Shown: piece after piece, positions 1-8,521 of the stretch
Layout of the letters: every line of letters begins with the position of its first letter
How positions within the stretch are numbered: position 1 is the first letter of the stretch
Origin: Bacteroidales bacterium
GTDB taxonomy: Bacteria > Bacteroidota > Bacteroidia > Bacteroidales > Muribaculaceae
DNA length: 54,210 bases
Direction of reading: 5' to 3'
Assembly: GCA_900766975.1 (NCBI GenBank)
Contig: CAAFXO010000053.1
Coordinates: forward strand, 1 to 54,210
Made by a program: the position numbers and the translations under genes
Notes under the pieces: model-generated
Told to the model about the DNA's origin: nothing
What the model saw: only the letters and a program-made list of their open reading frames with translations
The model's database searches: none

Positions 1-97
1 GCGGGGGGGGGGGGAGGGGACGCGGGGAGGGGGAAGAGGACGCGGGGAGGGAGAAGAGGGGGAAGAGGAGGATGAGGAGGAGGGGGGGGAGGCGATT
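1..97. repeat. G-run and G/A-rich low-complexity sequence downstream of dgkA
   Basis: The stretch starts with a run of 12 G and continues almost entirely as G and A, with the block GGACGCGGGGAGGG occurring twice 20 bp apart (about 19-32 and 39-52). It lies 3' of the minus-strand dgkA gene, so the dgkA transcript would run into a C/U-rich, G-poor tract. No gene is visible. The left end is the window edge, so the full extent is unknown. Confidence 0.6.
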
Positions 98-457
98 TTA
101 GGGGAGGAGGTGGGGGAGGAAGATAATCAGGCCTATGGCTATGGCGGCGAGGGTGAATAATAGGACTGCGCCGGCGGCTACGTCTTTGGCAATTCGGATT
201 AGGGGGTCTTTCTGCGGGGAGACCTTATCGGCGAGGGCTTCGATGGCAGTGTTGAAGCCTTCGGCGGAGAGGACACCACCGAAGCAGAGTATCACGGCAC
301 ACCACTCAGAGGGTGTGATGTGAAAGAAGAAGCCGGCTATAATGACGAGGCACATCACGGAGAGATGGATCTTGGCGTGGGCCTCGTTGCGGAAGAGGTG
401 TGCTATGCCACGGCCGGCGTATTTGAAAGCGTTGATTCTTTTTCTTATATAAGACAT
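98..457 (-). CDS. dgkA: Diacylglycerol kinase family protein (DgkA type)
   Basis: This 119-residue protein matches the size and layout of the small trimeric integral-membrane kinase that phosphorylates diacylglycerol (or undecaprenol in some bacteria) at the inner membrane. A basic N-terminus is followed by three hydrophobic helices (about 33-48, 52-65, 95-115). The family's catalytic and metal-binding residues can be seen: E25 near the first helix, the block AEGFNTAIE with E66, N69 and E73, and K91-D92 before the last helix. The next gene upstream on the same strand is a PAP2-type lipid phosphatase, so the pair could run opposite steps on lipid head groups; that pairing is inferred. The substrate cannot be decided from sequence. 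Confidence 0.93.
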   Translation of the reverse strand: MSYIRKRINAFKYAGRGIAHLFRNEAHAKIHLSVMCLVIIAGFFFHITPSEWCAVILCFGGVLSAEGFNTAIEALADKVSPQKDPLIRIAKDVAAGAVLLFTLAAIAIGLIIFLPHLLP

Positions 458-523
458 AATGGAGAAAGACGATAAGTGGGGACGATAAATGGTAAAAGCT
501 CGCTAGGCTCGCCACCCGAAGAC

Positions 524-542
524 AAAAGGGGCCTTCGGCCCC
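524..542 (-). terminator. Short GC-rich hairpin with U-tract
   Basis: GGGGCC (528-533) and GGCCCC (537-542) form a 6-bp stem with a 3-nt loop. Read on the minus strand it is followed by TTTT. It would end transcripts coming from the PAP2 gene before dgkA. Confidence 0.6.
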
Positions 543-564
543 GGGAGAGGATAGGCACCACTCT

Positions 565-812
565 GTGAGGGAGGGCCGGGAAGGGAGGGCCGGGAAGGGA
601 GGGCCGGAGAGGGAGGCCGGAGAGGGAGGGCCGGGGAGGGAGGGCCGGAGAGGGAGGGCCGGAGAGGGAGGCCGGAGAGGGAGGGCCGGGGAGGGAGGGC
701 CGGAGAGGGAGGGTCGGGGAGGGAGGGCCGGAGAGGGAGGCCGGAGAGGGAGGGCCGGGAAGGGAGGGCCGGAGAGGGAGGGTCGGGGAGGGAGGGCCGG
801 GGAGGGAGGGCT
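565..812. repeat. G/A-rich tandem repeat, 13-14 bp units
   Basis: About 18 imperfect copies of AGGGAGGGCCGGAG (14 bp) or a 13-bp variant lacking one G fill the gap between PAP2 and dgkA; a few copies have GGGAA or GTCGGGG changes. The plus strand carries many GGG runs (G-quadruplex potential). The minus-strand RNA downstream of PAP2 is C-rich and G-poor, like a Rho loading site. The open frame across the repeats on the plus strand is a by-product and is not called as a gene. Confidence 0.9.
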
Positions 813-813
813 G

Positions 814-1404
814 TTAGAACTCGAAAGAGGCGTATATGCCTATGTTGGTGCCGTCGGAGACGGGGGCTATTTGGAGGTTGTGTTTTTTGGCGAAGGGGCG
901 TGTGAAGATGTATGCGCTGCCGGCACCTATAGCTGCACCTGCGAGTACATCATACCAATAGTGTTTTTTAGAGAAACATCTACCCCAGGCGACATAGCAA
1001 GAGAGTGCGTAAGCCGGGGCACCGAAAGCCCATCCATATCGACGTTGGAGATAGCCGGCCGTAGCGAAAGAGACGGCGGAATGGCCTGATGGGAAAGAGT
1101 GATGGTCAGATCGGTCGGGTCGCCACTCCTTGATGGAATACTTAAGTATAAGAGTGGCGGCGGCAGTCACGGCAGCTGTTTCTACACCCTGCAAAAGTCC
1201 CTTCCAATCTTTCATGACCAGCGTGCCGATCAGCGCCGAGGCGGGGAGTGCGATGGCAACGACATCGGTGGAAGTAGCGACACCCTTTTGCGCTGACGAG
1301 GGTTGGAAAGGGGTGACATCATCTTGCGCCATAACACGGGGAGCGGAGAGAGCGAGGCACAAAATCGAAATTATAATATAGTGGAAAGGATGAGCAGTTC
1401 GCAT
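814..1404 (-). CDS. PAP2-family phosphatase, secreted/membrane-associated
   Basis: A 196-residue phosphatidic-acid-phosphatase type 2 protein, an acid phosphatase fold that acts on lipid pyrophosphates or phosphates at the periplasmic face. Residues 1-26 form a signal peptide or first helix ending in VMAQ. The three-part signature is present: K88-x6-R95-P96, then PSGH at 105-108, then R142-x5-H148-x3-D152. The Ser normally before the Arg of the third motif is Gly141, a tolerated variation in the family. The ORF ends directly at the G/A repeat. Undecaprenyl-diphosphate or phosphatidylglycerophosphate are possible substrates, not resolvable here. Confidence 0.88.
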   Translation of the reverse strand: MRTAHPFHYIIISILCLALSAPRVMAQDDVTPFQPSSAQKGVATSTDVVAIALPASALIGTLVMKDWKGLLQGVETAAVTAAATLILKYSIKEWRPDRSDHHSFPSGHSAVSFATAGYLQRRYGWAFGAPAYALSCYVAWGRCFSKKHYWYDVLAGAAIGAGSAYIFTRPFAKKHNLQIAPVSDGTNIGIYASFEF

Positions 1405-1437
1405 AATGAGAAAGAATTAAAAAAGATGATAAAATAA

Positions 1438-1491
1438 ATAGATCGAGACCATCGCAGACTGTCAGGGTCTAAGCGATGATCATCGATCTAT
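1438..1491 (-). terminator. Long hairpin, likely terminator of the DUF4493/PCMD operon
   Basis: Arms 1438-1455 and 1473-1491 pair over about 18 bp with one bulge and one mismatch around a 17-nt loop, itself with AGAC/GTCT. Read on the minus strand the stem is followed by a T-rich run (about 1410-1437). It lies about 115 nt past the last gene of the operon and just ahead of the PAP2 gene. Confidence 0.65.
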
Positions 1492-1605
1492 TATATAAAC
1501 GGAATAAGCTCATAATATTGTAAGAAATCGCGTTTCAACATCATGCATTAGCACAAAAATATGGGCACGTTATTCCTTGGGCATAAATTCGCCACATATC
1601 GGGGG

Positions 1606-3189
1606 CTAATAATCGTAATCGAGGGAGAAACGGTCGACATACATAATAGATCCGGAGCCGCCGGTGAAGAAATCGCCATACTTGGAGGCCGAGCATGTGA
1701 TCTGCAGGTAGGTAGGGATGGCGAAAGTATTACGATAGTTCAAGGTAATCTCGAACTCTTGATACTTATCCATCTTACCTGAGAACTGCATTTCGCCGTA
1801 AGCGATGATGAAATCGGCATTCTTATTGAAGACCTGGCGATTTTTTGGGTTCGTACGGATCTCGTAAGGAGTAGTCCAATCGGTGAGAGCCACATAAATA
1901 TGGCAAGTATCGGGTACACCCTTGAGATGTTCGAACTCGGAAGATGCATAATCGATGGTAGCGGCGGCATATTGGAAATATCCACGGAGTTTGGTGGGGT
2001 GAAGATTCCAAGATCTGCCGAACGCGAGAACGCCGTTGGTGCCATCGGTTCGGACATAATCGCCGGTAAATATAGATCCGGATCCGAGTTTACCGATACC
2101 GAAAAGCGAGACGAACTTAGTTTCACACTTGACCGCCTTTCCGACGCCATCGGGGGTATAATCGGTGGGGGTGGTCAGGTTTTGGTTAAGAGTAATCGAT
2201 CCGGCATTACCGGTATCCCAGAACTTGGTACCATTTTCACTCCAAGGGCACCACATATTCTTGTCATTCATGTGCCACTCCTCGAAATCGCCCCCGGGGA
2301 GGTCTGCGACATCTTGAGTAGTGACCTCGACCTCATTACCCTTATTATCATCGGAGACGGCTCTCACGAGATACTTGGTGTTAGGGTTGAGATGAGGGAT
2401 AAAGCAAGAGAACGCGCCCTGATTGTGAGAGACATACTGCTCAGGGACGGGAGTCCACTCCGAGTCGGAGACGAGACGATACTCGAAACCATTTTTGGCA
2501 TCAGCGGGGCCATTGCCATAAGCCCATACGACCTTCGACCAGGCATCTACCTGATAAGTCGAGACGATAGTTTCGGATACTTGGGCATATATGGTCCAGG
2601 TCTGGGTACGACCATGGGTGGTAATATCGACAGCGAGGGGATAAGAGAGGTCGAGTGTGCCGGGGGTGATATCGGGCGACATGGTGGATACATCCTTTGC
2701 GCCGAGTTTGACACGCTGGAGTTTGAGATGTGAGAGGTCAGCGGTTTCGGGCACAGTCACGATAACACGTAGAGCAGAAGGGTCGATAAGGCTCTCCCCC
2801 ACTTGCCCTTCGACTTCGAAATATCGTTCGATAGTTTGGTTTGCCTTGATCTCCCAGGAATAATCCTGATATAGGGAGAGGGTTAGCCAGAGGGTATGAG
2901 AGAGATCGTGAGTGCCATTTAGGATGTCGACATCGCAAGATGCATCGGGAGTAGTGACGAACTTATTGAACTTCACATTACAGATATCTACCGACTCATC
3001 GAGGTAAAGATTTACCTGATAAGCGAGGGAATCGATATAAGCAGACTTAATCTCGCCATCGGCAGCGATCTCGAGGATGCGCTGAGGGATACGGGGATAA
3101 GGGAGGTCATTTTCGATACAACCCGAAGCAGCGATCAGGCAGGAAAAGCAGATCAGCGGAGAGATGATATTATAGAAAATATGACGCAT
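1606..3189 (-). CDS. PCMD-domain surface lipoprotein
   Basis: A 527-residue lipoprotein, last gene of the six-gene operon. The signal peptide ends in a lipobox with Cys24 (AASGC) followed by acidic residues, typical of Bacteroidetes surface-exported lipoproteins. Residues about 30-225 look like beta-sandwich domains, about 225-300 like a fibronectin-III domain, and about 300-527 are the PCMD module (putative carbohydrate metabolism domain), with landmarks DYVRTDGTNGVLAFGR, HIYVALTD, EIRTNPKNRQVF and the ending GSIMYVDRFSLDYDY. The Fn3-plus-PCMD end closely parallels that of the 748-residue protein upstream, so the two are probably duplicates with different N-terminal parts. The jelly-roll-like PCMD fold suggests glycan binding but no activity is proven. 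The start follows the previous stop by 12 bp. Confidence 0.85.
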   Translation of the reverse strand: MRHIFYNIISPLICFSCLIAASGCIENDLPYPRIPQRILEIAADGEIKSAYIDSLAYQVNLYLDESVDICNVKFNKFVTTPDASCDVDILNGTHDLSHTLWLTLSLYQDYSWEIKANQTIERYFEVEGQVGESLIDPSALRVIVTVPETADLSHLKLQRVKLGAKDVSTMSPDITPGTLDLSYPLAVDITTHGRTQTWTIYAQVSETIVSTYQVDAWSKVVWAYGNGPADAKNGFEYRLVSDSEWTPVPEQYVSHNQGAFSCFIPHLNPNTKYLVRAVSDDNKGNEVEVTTQDVADLPGGDFEEWHMNDKNMWCPWSENGTKFWDTGNAGSITLNQNLTTPTDYTPDGVGKAVKCETKFVSLFGIGKLGSGSIFTGDYVRTDGTNGVLAFGRSWNLHPTKLRGYFQYAAATIDYASSEFEHLKGVPDTCHIYVALTDWTTPYEIRTNPKNRQVFNKNADFIIAYGEMQFSGKMDKYQEFEITLNYRNTFAIPTYLQITCSASKYGDFFTGGSGSIMYVDRFSLDYDY

Positions 3190-3201
3190 AGAGATAAGAG
3201 A

Positions 3202-4152
3202 CTAAATACAGAGAGCGATACCTAAATTAATATCGAAGAGGTTGAGGCGGAAATTAGCGCCGGAAGTAAAGCGTTTGCCGGAGAACTCACCATTTTCTGT
3301 TTGGCGTTCATTCTTAAGATAGAAACCGAACGCACCGAGAGAGACATGGAAAGCGACATTCTTCATAACGAACACTTGAAGTCCGGGGGAGAAATTGAGG
3401 GTAGCCTCGACTACTTCGGTGTGGGTATCCCTCATATTACCATCGAAAGGGCGTACGAAATTGTTGGTGCCATACTTTACGCCGAGAGCGATCTCATTAA
3501 AGAGACCGATACGACCGCGGCGAGTCAAACCGACATACTGCGTAAAGGTAAAAGCGCCGGAGAAAGAGTTCGAACGATAAGAGATATCGTGGAGGTTGAA
3601 ATTGATATCCTCATCGACATCGACGCCGAACGATCCGATATCTCCACGGGCTGAATAATAGCCGAGTTTGAGACCGATAGACATGTTATTACCGACGAAA
3701 TACTGGAAATATGGCTTAATGCTGAAGGCATGAGCAGAGATATCGATATCAGAGAGGAGGTCGAGCACATCGAGGTCCTTGCTGCCGAGTTCGCCGTAAG
3801 AGACGGTGAGGCCGACAGAGAAAGACTTCTTAGGGACAAAAAGGTAGTTATAGAGTTTACGGTCGAAACGGCCTTTATAACGTCCCACCTTCCATGACTT
3901 AACGATCATAGGGATGGTGTCGCCCTTATAGATAGTCACCTCATTGGGGTTAAGATTGGAGACATCATCGACGACCTTCGAGTGGCCGTTAAGGAGGCGG
4001 ATCACATCATTCCGGAGAGAATCGGGAATAAAGATATACTGACCATCGGGCACTTGCTTGATAGAAGGCTCTGCAATCGAATCTTGAGCAGATGCCGGCA
4101 GAGCGAAGAGCGCCACAAGCAAGGCAATAGAGAAATTGAGAGCTTTGATCAT
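3202..4152 (-). CDS. Outer-membrane beta-barrel-like protein (paralog 2)
   Basis: A 316-residue protein with a cleavable signal peptide (ends ALPASAQ at about residue 23) and a C-terminal half rich in alternating aromatic/hydrophobic strands: SVGLTVSYGELG, FSIKPYFQYFVG, SIGLKLGYYSARG, RIGLFNEIALGVKYG and FRLNLFDINLGIALCI at the end. This is the pattern of a small beta-barrel. It is clearly related to the gene just upstream (shared NLF-x-x-x-x-G ending and the 'GLFNE / GFFNE' strand). Its ATG overlaps the upstream TGA by four bases (ATGA), implying coupled translation. Family function is unknown; in this operon it could anchor or export the lipoproteins, which is inference. Confidence 0.72.
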   Translation of the reverse strand: MIKALNFSIALLVALFALPASAQDSIAEPSIKQVPDGQYIFIPDSLRNDVIRLLNGHSKVVDDVSNLNPNEVTIYKGDTIPMIVKSWKVGRYKGRFDRKLYNYLFVPKKSFSVGLTVSYGELGSKDLDVLDLLSDIDISAHAFSIKPYFQYFVGNNMSIGLKLGYYSARGDIGSFGVDVDEDINFNLHDISYRSNSFSGAFTFTQYVGLTRRGRIGLFNEIALGVKYGTNNFVRPFDGNMRDTHTEVVEATLNFSPGLQVFVMKNVAFHVSLGAFGFYLKNERQTENGEFSGKRFTSGANFRLNLFDINLGIALCI

Positions 4153-4964
4153 AGATAGAAAGTTGTTCCGAAGGTTACACTAAAGAGGTTGATTTTAAAA
4201 TTGGCGGACTTATAATGTCGGTTGGAGTGATAGATTTGGTCCTTGAGCGAATCGGTCTTCTGATAAGAGAATCCGAGCACACCAACATTAATTTCGATAG
4301 CCGACCAATTGGAGAGGAACATGATCAGACCGGGGGTAAGTCCGATATTGATCGAATAATTTTTCTCATAGGTGCCGCTAAGGTTCTCACCGACACCCTG
4401 AGTAAGTTTGGAGACGCCACCCCCCATTTCGAGTTGGACTTCATTGAAGAAGCCGAAACGCTTGGAATGGCCGAGGGAGAAATAATTACGCATGAAGATC
4501 GTGCCAAAATAATTGTGAGAGAGAGAGTATACATGGTCGAAATTCATACTTGTTTCGGCATCGAGCACGAGGTCGGAATTAGCGAGTTTGAGGAGAGAAC
4601 GTTTATACGAGAACTTAGCGCCGAAAACCCAGTCATTACGGACTGCGAACCCCACCATAGGAGAGATTTTAAAAGAATAAGTATCGGCATCGATATCCTC
4701 GAGGACGACAAACTGATAATTATTTTGATTGGACTGGGAATAAGAGAAAGATAGACCGGCTATCCACTGCCCCTTAGGGATGAAAACGGTCTTCTCGATA
4801 TCATGTTCAAAAGGAATGATCTTTTGGGTATCGGCGAGACGTATCGAATCCAGTATAGCCGGGGAGAGATGGATAGTGTCAGAAAAAGAGTTTTGACTCT
4901 GAGCGCAGAGAGCGCCCAGAATCAAAACAAGATAGAAAGATATAGATCTTTGGAAATTACTCAT
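4149..4964 (-). CDS. Outer-membrane beta-barrel-like protein (paralog 1)
   Basis: A 271-residue protein with signal peptide ending near residue 24 (CAQSQ), a short linker, and a predicted beta-barrel: QWIAGLSFSYSQS, SFKISPMVGFAVRN, WVFGAKFSYKRS, RFGFFNEVQLEMGGG, INIGLTPGLIMFLSN and the ending FKINLFSVTFGTTFYL. It is a paralog of the 316-residue product that follows. The start codon lies inside the end of the upstream 748-residue gene (8-bp overlap), and its stop overlaps the next start. Such tight packing says the two barrels are made together with the DUF4493 and PCMD lipoproteins. No catalytic motif is visible. Confidence 0.72.
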   Translation of the reverse strand: MSNFQRSISFYLVLILGALCAQSQNSFSDTIHLSPAILDSIRLADTQKIIPFEHDIEKTVFIPKGQWIAGLSFSYSQSNQNNYQFVVLEDIDADTYSFKISPMVGFAVRNDWVFGAKFSYKRSLLKLANSDLVLDAETSMNFDHVYSLSHNYFGTIFMRNYFSLGHSKRFGFFNEVQLEMGGGVSKLTQGVGENLSGTYEKNYSINIGLTPGLIMFLSNWSAIEINVGVLGFSYQKTDSLKDQIYHSNRHYKSANFKINLFSVTFGTTFYL

Positions 4965-7203
4965 AAACTAATTCAAAATCATCGAGATACATAACGGAGG
5001 AGCTACTACCGGTGAAATAGTCACCAAACTTTGAAGCGGAAGCCACGATAACGAGGTGAGTAGCGGGCGTGGTCTTGGCGCGGTCGAAATAGGTGAACGG
5101 AATTTCGAGGAGTTGCAGCGAACCGTCGGGTCCATAATTTTCGGTCCAAGTGACTTGACCGTAAGCGAGGACGTGAGTATCATCGGGGTCGAAGAGTTTT
5201 TGGTTATTGGGGTTGGTGCGGATCTCAATTGGTTCGTCGGTGAGAGCGATATAGACCTGGCCATGGTCGAGGCCGCCATTGGTGAGACCGTAACCATCCT
5301 TGAAGATGTCGACAGCACCGGGGCGATAATTAGCATAAACTCGAACCTTGGTGGGGTGGGAGCCGTTGTACTCGCGACCGAGCGAGAGGACACCGTTGGT
5401 ACCATCAGTGCGGACATAATGGCCGACGAAGATATTACCGGCGGCGAGCACACCCATAGCCTTGTTAGAAGCGAGTCGAGCGCTGTAGGTGCCGCTATGT
5501 ACCATATCGGTGGAAGCGGTGGTCAGCGTAAGGTTGGCAGTAGCGGAACCCTCATTACCGGAACCCCAGAACGATGTAAGTTTATCGCCGGTCGAACCGG
5601 GGAGAGTAACAGACTTATTACCAAACAGGGTAGAGGCGGTATAAGTGCTCCAATCCTCGAACGAAGCGTTGACGATAGGGAACTTCGACTCAGTGGTGAA
5701 CGACATAACCACAGCCTCCTGGTAGCCGTCGCAGATGGCACGATACTCATAGGTAGTAGCCTCGGCGAGGCCGGTGATTGTAACGGAATAAGGAGTCGAA
5801 CCGGCACGAGTGGCACGAGCTACGCGACGAGCGGCAGCACCTTGTGACGAAGAGGGATATACAGTGGTCCAAGCCGAAGAGCCGGCGACGCGATACTGGA
5901 TACCATAATTAGCGGCATTTTCGCTGTCATAGATCACACCGGAGAGAGTAGCCTTATTGACACCGACAGAGAGGAGGTCTGAGCTGCAATCGACGGTAGC
6001 GATCGGAGCGAGGCGCTCGATAGCGGCATCAGTATTGGCGATGCGTAGACGGCCTTGCCCCACGAGGTGGCGGCTGTCGGTAGCCTCGAACGAATAGATA
6101 CGCTCCTTGTCATCATCGGCGAGAGCATCGAGATAAGCCTTGGAGAAAGTGATGTAAAGTTCATCGACAGCCACATCTCCACCGCCCACCAGAGCGGCAT
6201 CGACCGAAGAACGACGCTCCACATTAATGCCGAGGCCGGCGAGCGTAGAGGCGGCGCTACCCTCGAGTATATTGACGCCCGAAGAGATGCCGGTGACATT
6301 GTCGGAGACATTCATAATCACCGAGCTAAGTCCGTAATAACCACGGATATAGACATGAGTATCGGTGAAATTATTGTCGATAGAAACGACCTGCTGATCG
6401 ATGTTGAAATCGACACCGCGCACAGCGGGAGCGGGGAATACCTCCACCTCCTCCTCAATGATAGGGATATCGGCGATGGTGATACGAATCAAGGCGCCAC
6501 CCTCAGTGACGGTGGGTTCATCCTCGGTAATGGTCATGCAATACTCATGAGCACGCTGCACATTGGGGATAACACCCTCCTTGACGAATTTCTCGCCATT
6601 GCCCTCAGTACCCTCAATCTTATAATTAAGGTCGCTATCGGCATTGGGCATCATGAAATAGCCCTTGGCGGTGGGGATATTGTCGGCGGTAAACTCAAGC
6701 GAGCCCTTAGAGTGAGAGAAAGTCACCTTCAGATCAGAGAGGTTAACATCGAGCGAAGCGGGGTCAACCGATACGACGACGTTGGCGATATTACAATTGA
6801 GGGTAAGCGAATTTTGGCCTTCGACCATAGAGAACTTCTGATAACCGCGATAGAACTTCGAATCGAACGAGGCAGAGACAGAGTCACCACTCCAAGCCTC
6901 GGCGACATAATCGCCGGTCTGGAGACGGATCTGTTCGGGGATATTATCGAGGCCCTTATACTTACGGATCACGCCGCGAGAATTTTCGATATAAACGACA
7001 CACTGATCACGGAGTGTAGCGAGTTCGGGGTCGGAGATGGCGCGGGTATTAGTCTTGACGAGGTCTCCGCGGATCTCGGTGGTAATGGTCAGATTAGCTT
7101 CCGCAGCGTCGCCGAAAGGGGCATCGAGCGAGCAGGAAGTAATCAGAGAAGCAACCGACATAGCGGCAGCTGCATAAGCGATAAATTTAGAATATGACTT
7201 CAT
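4957..7203 (-). CDS. DUF4493 - Fn3 - PCMD surface lipoprotein
   Basis: A 748-residue lipoprotein with lipobox Cys24 (LITSC). Residues about 35-240 match the DUF4493 pattern, with DQCVVYIENSRG, LQTGDYVAEAWSGDS and FYRGYQKFSMVEG (the 'GDY-x-A-x-x-G' and 'Y-G' landmarks shared with the two genes upstream). About 260-405 is a second beta-sandwich, about 405-505 a fibronectin-III domain, and about 510-748 a PCMD domain nearly superimposable on that of the last operon gene (YVRTDGTNGVLSLGR, VYIALTDEPIEIRTNP, ASKFGDYFTGSS). A Thr53-Arg54-Ala55 motif follows the lipidated Cys by 30 residues. The gap to the upstream stop is 14 bp. Role is probably surface adhesion or glycan binding; unproven. Confidence 0.85.
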   Translation of the reverse strand: MKSYSKFIAYAAAAMSVASLITSCSLDAPFGDAAEANLTITTEIRGDLVKTNTRAISDPELATLRDQCVVYIENSRGVIRKYKGLDNIPEQIRLQTGDYVAEAWSGDSVSASFDSKFYRGYQKFSMVEGQNSLTLNCNIANVVVSVDPASLDVNLSDLKVTFSHSKGSLEFTADNIPTAKGYFMMPNADSDLNYKIEGTEGNGEKFVKEGVIPNVQRAHEYCMTITEDEPTVTEGGALIRITIADIPIIEEEVEVFPAPAVRGVDFNIDQQVVSIDNNFTDTHVYIRGYYGLSSVIMNVSDNVTGISSGVNILEGSAASTLAGLGINVERRSSVDAALVGGGDVAVDELYITFSKAYLDALADDDKERIYSFEATDSRHLVGQGRLRIANTDAAIERLAPIATVDCSSDLLSVGVNKATLSGVIYDSENAANYGIQYRVAGSSAWTTVYPSSSQGAAARRVARATRAGSTPYSVTITGLAEATTYEYRAICDGYQEAVVMSFTTESKFPIVNASFEDWSTYTASTLFGNKSVTLPGSTGDKLTSFWGSGNEGSATANLTLTTASTDMVHSGTYSARLASNKAMGVLAAGNIFVGHYVRTDGTNGVLSLGREYNGSHPTKVRVYANYRPGAVDIFKDGYGLTNGGLDHGQVYIALTDEPIEIRTNPNNQKLFDPDDTHVLAYGQVTWTENYGPDGSLQLLEIPFTYFDRAKTTPATHLVIVASASKFGDYFTGSSSSVMYLDDFELVYE

Positions 7204-7217
7204 AATGCTGACGCTAA

Positions 7218-8486
7218 TTAGTTAAACTTAATTTTGAGGGTCTTGACGGTAGTGCCATTGGCATCGCTGACGGTGAGGATGAAATGGTGTTCATCTGGAC
7301 CGAGGGCTTTGAGCAGAGTCAAGAAGGGAGTAAGGTTGAAAGTGACATCGCTTTGGCCTCCGACGTTGACGGGGAAACCGAGATTAGCGAGAGGCTCAGC
7401 CATATCGGCGGGTGTATTTACGAGGTCGAGGTGGCTTGAGAGACCGACACCGGCGAGTTCCTCGGGAGAGAGAGAATTAGACTCGATATCGCAGACGAGT
7501 TGGGTGAAACCACCATCAGCTGTGCTATTGATATGGAGAACGCAAGAAGAGAGGGAGTCACCATCGTTGACAGCATCGAGATCGACGGGGGCGTCAGCTT
7601 CGATGGTCGGAGCGGGATCGGGAGTAGGACCGGGATCTTCGCCACCACCCTCAGTAGGACGTTCGCTATCATCGAGGAGGGGATCCTCACCGAGCGATAC
7701 ATTGCGAGTCACATCGATGACATTGACATCAGCATCTACGCTGACATCGGCATCAGTATCGCCTGTGGAGCTATCGCCCGAGCCGATATGGAGTTTGAAC
7801 TTTATCTTATAATGATAACCCTTTTGGATATTATCGAGCGACTTTGTTTCGACGACTTGGCTACCATCGACAGTACCATAGAACACAGCAACGAGCGACA
7901 CCTCATCAGTGTGCATGAAATATCCGGCCTTTTGGGCGTCAGCCTCGGCGATGCCGAAATTGAGAGAAGAGCTGCTGCCGACCTTCACCTCGACATAAGA
8001 ATCGGGCGACATCTTGGCGCGGAGAGCGGAATCGAAATCGATGGTAACCTTGACATTCTCAAGATGGCACACGATTGGCTCGATATAGCTTGTGATCTCA
8101 TAAGCAGTGACATCGAACGTCTCTGAAGAGCCGAGGAAATAGGGAGACTCCCACTCGGCGATACGATTTTCGCCGTAGGTAGCGGTGCAAGAATAAGAAC
8201 CGGCAGGGAGAGTGATGACCTCAGGCATATCGCCGAAACGATAAGAAGCGACAGGGACAGTGGAGCCGGCCTTATAGAAAATCACGTTAAAATCATCGAC
8301 ATTGGCATCGGCGGCGCGAGTCGGGGCATTTTGGCGCACCAACTCATCAGCCTCGATGCTGACAGCGAGAGCCGACTTAAGGATCTGACCTTCGCCATCG
8401 CTATCGAAATCGAAAGGATGTTCACTTGAACAAGCCGTAGAGAGCATCGCAGCAGCGACCAACGGCATAATATATAATTTTTTCAT
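7218..8486 (-). CDS. DUF4493-domain lipoprotein
   Basis: The start is set at the ATG at 8486, which gives MKKLYIMPLVAAAMLSTAC, a clear signal peptide with lipobox Cys19; a longer frame upstream would only add residues before it. The mature protein (422 residues in all) has a DUF4493 domain (about 35-250) with DFNVIFYKAGS, LPAGSYSCTATYGE and a 'LENVKVTIDFD' strand, an acidic Pro/Gly linker (about 270-295) and a second beta-sandwich to the end. Thr56-Arg57-Ala58 lies 38 residues after the Cys, comparable to the other two DUF4493 proteins. There is no PCMD domain, so it is the simplest member of the set. Possibly a subunit; inference. Confidence 0.83.
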   Translation of the reverse strand: MKKLYIMPLVAAAMLSTACSSEHPFDFDSDGEGQILKSALAVSIEADELVRQNAPTRAADANVDDFNVIFYKAGSTVPVASYRFGDMPEVITLPAGSYSCTATYGENRIAEWESPYFLGSSETFDVTAYEITSYIEPIVCHLENVKVTIDFDSALRAKMSPDSYVEVKVGSSSSLNFGIAEADAQKAGYFMHTDEVSLVAVFYGTVDGSQVVETKSLDNIQKGYHYKIKFKLHIGSGDSSTGDTDADVSVDADVNVIDVTRNVSLGEDPLLDDSERPTEGGGEDPGPTPDPAPTIEADAPVDLDAVNDGDSLSSCVLHINSTADGGFTQLVCDIESNSLSPEELAGVGLSSHLDLVNTPADMAEPLANLGFPVNVGGQSDVTFNLTPFLTLLKALGPDEHHFILTVSDANGTTVKTLKIKFN

Positions 8487-8521
8487 AACAGTCATTGAAA
8501 AGTTAAAAGAAGGATTCAGAA

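Noticed and set aside
565..1089. Plus-strand frame encoding Gly/Arg/Glu repeats
   Set aside because: The 'protein' is a translation of the G/A tandem repeat and then runs antisense to PAP2. No start context or conserved domain.
6055..7197. Plus-strand 380-codon frame opposite the DUF4493-PCMD gene
   Set aside because: Same antisense effect; composition (Ile, Asp, Gly, Glu rich) mirrors the codons of the true gene.
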